The notes below the pieces were generated by a model. It did no database searches, had not been told where the DNA came from, and saw nothing but the letters and a program-made list of their open reading frames with translations. Positions 15,017-16,661 of a DNA stretch of 16,661 bases are shown here, piece by piece. Location: the NCBI GenBank assembly GCA_900546565.1, contig URDC01000036.1:1-16661 (forward strand). The letters are read 5' to 3'. The DNA is from an uncultured Opitutales bacterium (GTDB lineage: Bacteria > Verrucomicrobiota > Verrucomicrobiia > Opitutales > Intestinicryptomonadaceae). Each line of letters begins with the position of its first letter. The stretch's first letter is position 1. Both the position numbers and the translations under genes were made by a program.

Positions 15017-16543
15017 ATGAAAAACTTTTACATCACTACGGCTATCGACTATGCAAACGGCTCGCCCCACTTGGGGCACGCCTACGAAAAGGTTTTGACC
15101 GACGTCATCGCGCGCGTCAAACGCATGAAGGGGCAGACCGTCCACTTCCTCACGGGGCTTGACGAGCACGGGCAGAAAGTCCAGATGAGTGCGCGCAAGG
15201 CGGGCGTGGAGCCGATAGTCCTTTGCGATGCGCAGGCGGAAAAATTCCAGACGCTCTGCAAAATCCTCGACATTTCGAACGACGACTACATCAGGACTTC
15301 GCAGCCGCGCCACAAGAAAGTGGTTTCCGAAATCCTCCAAAAGCTCTACGACAAGGGCGAAATCTACAAGGCGGAATACAGGGGTTTTTACTCGACGCGT
15401 CAGGAGCAGTTCTTGCAGGAGAAGGACAAGGTCGACGGCAAGTGGCCCGACATCTTCGGCGAAGTCGTTGAAATCACCGAGAGCAACTACTTTTTCAAGC
15501 TGCGCCAATATCAGGACTGGCTGATTGACTATATCAAAAGCAATGATTCCTTCATATTCCCGCGCTTCCGCGCCAAGCAGGTTATCGAGTTTCTCAAAGA
15601 GCCGCTCAACGACCTGTGCATATCGCGCCCCAAGGAGCGTCTCGAATGGGGTATCGAGCTGCCGTTCGACAGGGACTATGTGACGTATGTCTGGTTCGAC
15701 GCCCTCGTAAACTACATTTCCGCGGTCGGCTACGGCACGCCCGATTTCGAAAAGAACTGGCCCGCCGACTTCCACGTCATCGGCAAGGACATTCTCGTGC
15801 CGCCGCACTCGGTATACTGGCCGATAATGCTGCACGCCGCGGGCATAGAGCTGCCGAAGTCGCTGCTCGTGCACGGCTGGTGGCTATCTTCGGGCGAAAA
15901 GATGTCGAAGAGCCTCGGCAACATAGTCAATCCCCTCGACCTCATCGAGAAATTCGGCGCAGACGCCTTCCGCTATTTCCTTATGCGCGAGATGAACGTC
16001 GGGCAGGATTCGGACTTTTCGCTCGACCTGTTTGCCACGCGCTACACCTCCGACCTCGGCAACGACCTCGGCAACCTGCTCAGCCGCCTGCTCAATATGG
16101 GCAAACGCTACTGCGATAGCGTCGTCCCCGCCGCAACCGAAGAGCGGGAATTCGAAACGCAGCTCAAAAACCTCGCCCGCGAAACCGCCGACGAAGTTAT
16201 GCGCCTCTACGACGGAATGCAGTTCCACATCGCGCTCGAAAAGACGTTCAACTTTATCCGCGCCGTCAACCGCTACGCCGAACAGCGCGCGCCGTGGAAG
16301 CTGGCAAAGAGCGAAGACGCCGCCGACAAGACTCTGCTTAACACGACGCTTGCGAATATGGCTGAGGCAATCAGAATTGCCGCGGTGCTGCTGACGCCGA
16401 TAATGCCGAATGTCTCGACGAAAATCCTGACGCTTATCGGCTCGCAGCCCGCGGAGAAATTCGACGACAACATCTATTGGTCGAACGCCCTCGAAGGGAG
16501 GACGTTGTCCCCTCAGGAGATTCTCTTCCCGAGACCCCAGTAA
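15017..16543 (+). CDS. metG: Methionyl-tRNA synthetase, short form
   Basis: This class I synthetase attaches methionine to initiator and elongator tRNA-Met. The 508-aa product has the Rossmann-fold catalytic core with the HIGH-type motif HLGH (18-21), FLTGLDEHGQKV (44-55), and the KMSKS loop at 295-299 (SGEKMSKSLGN), followed by the helical anticodon-binding domain. It ends there, without the C-terminal tRNA-binding domain of longer MetRS. The connective-peptide knuckle (about 122-155, FYSTRQEQFLQEKDKVDG) lacks the cysteines that bind zinc in enzymes such as the Thermus one, so it is a metal-free variant. The motif usually written GKDILRFH reads GKDILVPPH (257-264). The start is the first ATG after an A/T-rich stretch with no Shine-Dalgarno. 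A strong terminator follows the stop by about 50 bp. Confidence 0.96.
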   Translation: MKNFYITTAIDYANGSPHLGHAYEKVLTDVIARVKRMKGQTVHFLTGLDEHGQKVQMSARKAGVEPIVLCDAQAEKFQTLCKILDISNDDYIRTSQPRHKKVVSEILQKLYDKGEIYKAEYRGFYSTRQEQFLQEKDKVDGKWPDIFGEVVEITESNYFFKLRQYQDWLIDYIKSNDSFIFPRFRAKQVIEFLKEPLNDLCISRPKERLEWGIELPFDRDYVTYVWFDALVNYISAVGYGTPDFEKNWPADFHVIGKDILVPPHSVYWPIMLHAAGIELPKSLLVHGWWLSSGEKMSKSLGNIVNPLDLIEKFGADAFRYFLMREMNVGQDSDFSLDLFATRYTSDLGNDLGNLLSRLLNMGKRYCDSVVPAATEEREFETQLKNLARETADEVMRLYDGMQFHIALEKTFNFIRAVNRYAEQRAPWKLAKSEDAADKTLLNTTLANMAEAIRIAAVLLTPIMPNVSTKILTLIGSQPAEKFDDNIYWSNALEGRTLSPQEILFPRPQ

Positions 16544-16550
16544 AAACCGC

Positions 16551-16659
16551 GATGCCGCGTTTCTTTGGTGGTGGTGAATTTAAAAAATGTGAAAAGGCGT
16601 TCACAAGAACGCCTTTTTTTGTAAATAAATTCACCACCAAAGAAACGCTCTCGGGCATC
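16551..16659. repeat. Nested inverted repeat around the metG terminator
   Basis: CGTTTCTTTGGTGGTG plus AATTTA on the left (16558-16582) is complementary to 16626-16647 on the right, 22 bp with a single GTG bulge on the left. The match continues outward: GATGCC at 16551-16556 against GGCATC at 16654-16659, after a short asymmetric loop. The window ends two bases later, so the arm may continue. The metG terminator hairpin lies at the centre. The layout resembles the palindrome around the smc terminator at 6848-7053, although arm sequences differ. Confidence 0.7.
16592..16620 (+). terminator. Intrinsic terminator of metG
   Basis: A perfect 11-bp stem (AAAAGGCGTTC against GAACGCCTTTT) with an ACAA loop is followed by three more T residues, a run of seven T in all. 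The orientation matches metG transcription and the hairpin begins 48 bp after the stop codon. Confidence 0.88.
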
Positions 16660-16661
16660 AT

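Noticed and set aside
14879..15874. 331-codon minus-strand frame antisense to metG
   Set aside because: It overlaps the unmistakable MetRS catalytic core, and its translation has no recognisable domain.
16434..16661. Minus-strand open frame entering from the right edge
   Set aside because: It begins with ATG ATG at the very edge but is made of the metG terminator palindrome and antisense metG sequence; nothing supports translation.

Overview
The window is a moderately GC-rich bacterial chromosome segment with seven complete protein genes and no tRNA, rRNA, CRISPR array or transposase gene that I can recognise. Six genes are on the minus strand and one is on the plus strand. The organism is Gram-negative: it encodes a tripartite RND efflux system with two lipoprotein signal peptides. 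None of the seven start codons has a clear Shine-Dalgarno sequence. The style of SMC, MetRS and intergenic DNA suggests the PVC group, perhaps Verrucomicrobiota; that is an impression, not a demonstrated placement.

Layout. (1) Bases 107-6426, minus strand: an efflux operon in transcription order membrane-fusion lipoprotein, MdtB/MdtC-like RND pump, TolC/OprM-type outer-membrane lipoprotein. The three products should form one envelope-spanning, proton-driven exporter. (2) Bases 6427-7052: 626 bp without a credible gene, filled with short palindromes, a duplicated 20-nt palindromic repeat, two candidate terminators and a large nested palindrome. (3) Bases 7053-13471, minus strand: alaS then smc, 35 bp apart and probably co-transcribed. 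The gap holds three tandem decamers and transcription ends at a strong terminator behind smc. (4) Bases 13700-14797, minus strand: leuB. (5) Bases 15017-16543, plus strand: metG, divergent from leuB across 219 bp and followed by a strong terminator.

The coding genes are mostly housekeeping functions: alanyl- and methionyl-tRNA synthetases, chromosome condensation and leucine biosynthesis. The efflux operon is accessory. The most unusual material is non-coding. The terminators of smc and metG are both hairpins placed at the centre of a larger, imperfect inverted repeat. One arm of the smc structure looks as if a 73-nt foldback was inserted into it, with GTGC on both sides. A short palindromic repeat (core CGATTGGCTTCGCCAATGCG) occurs twice upstream of the efflux operon and once, as a variant in reverse orientation, just beyond its end. 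I found no gene cluster that looks like a new enzymatic or defence system; the candidates for novelty are these palindromic elements and the unusual extensions on the efflux proteins.
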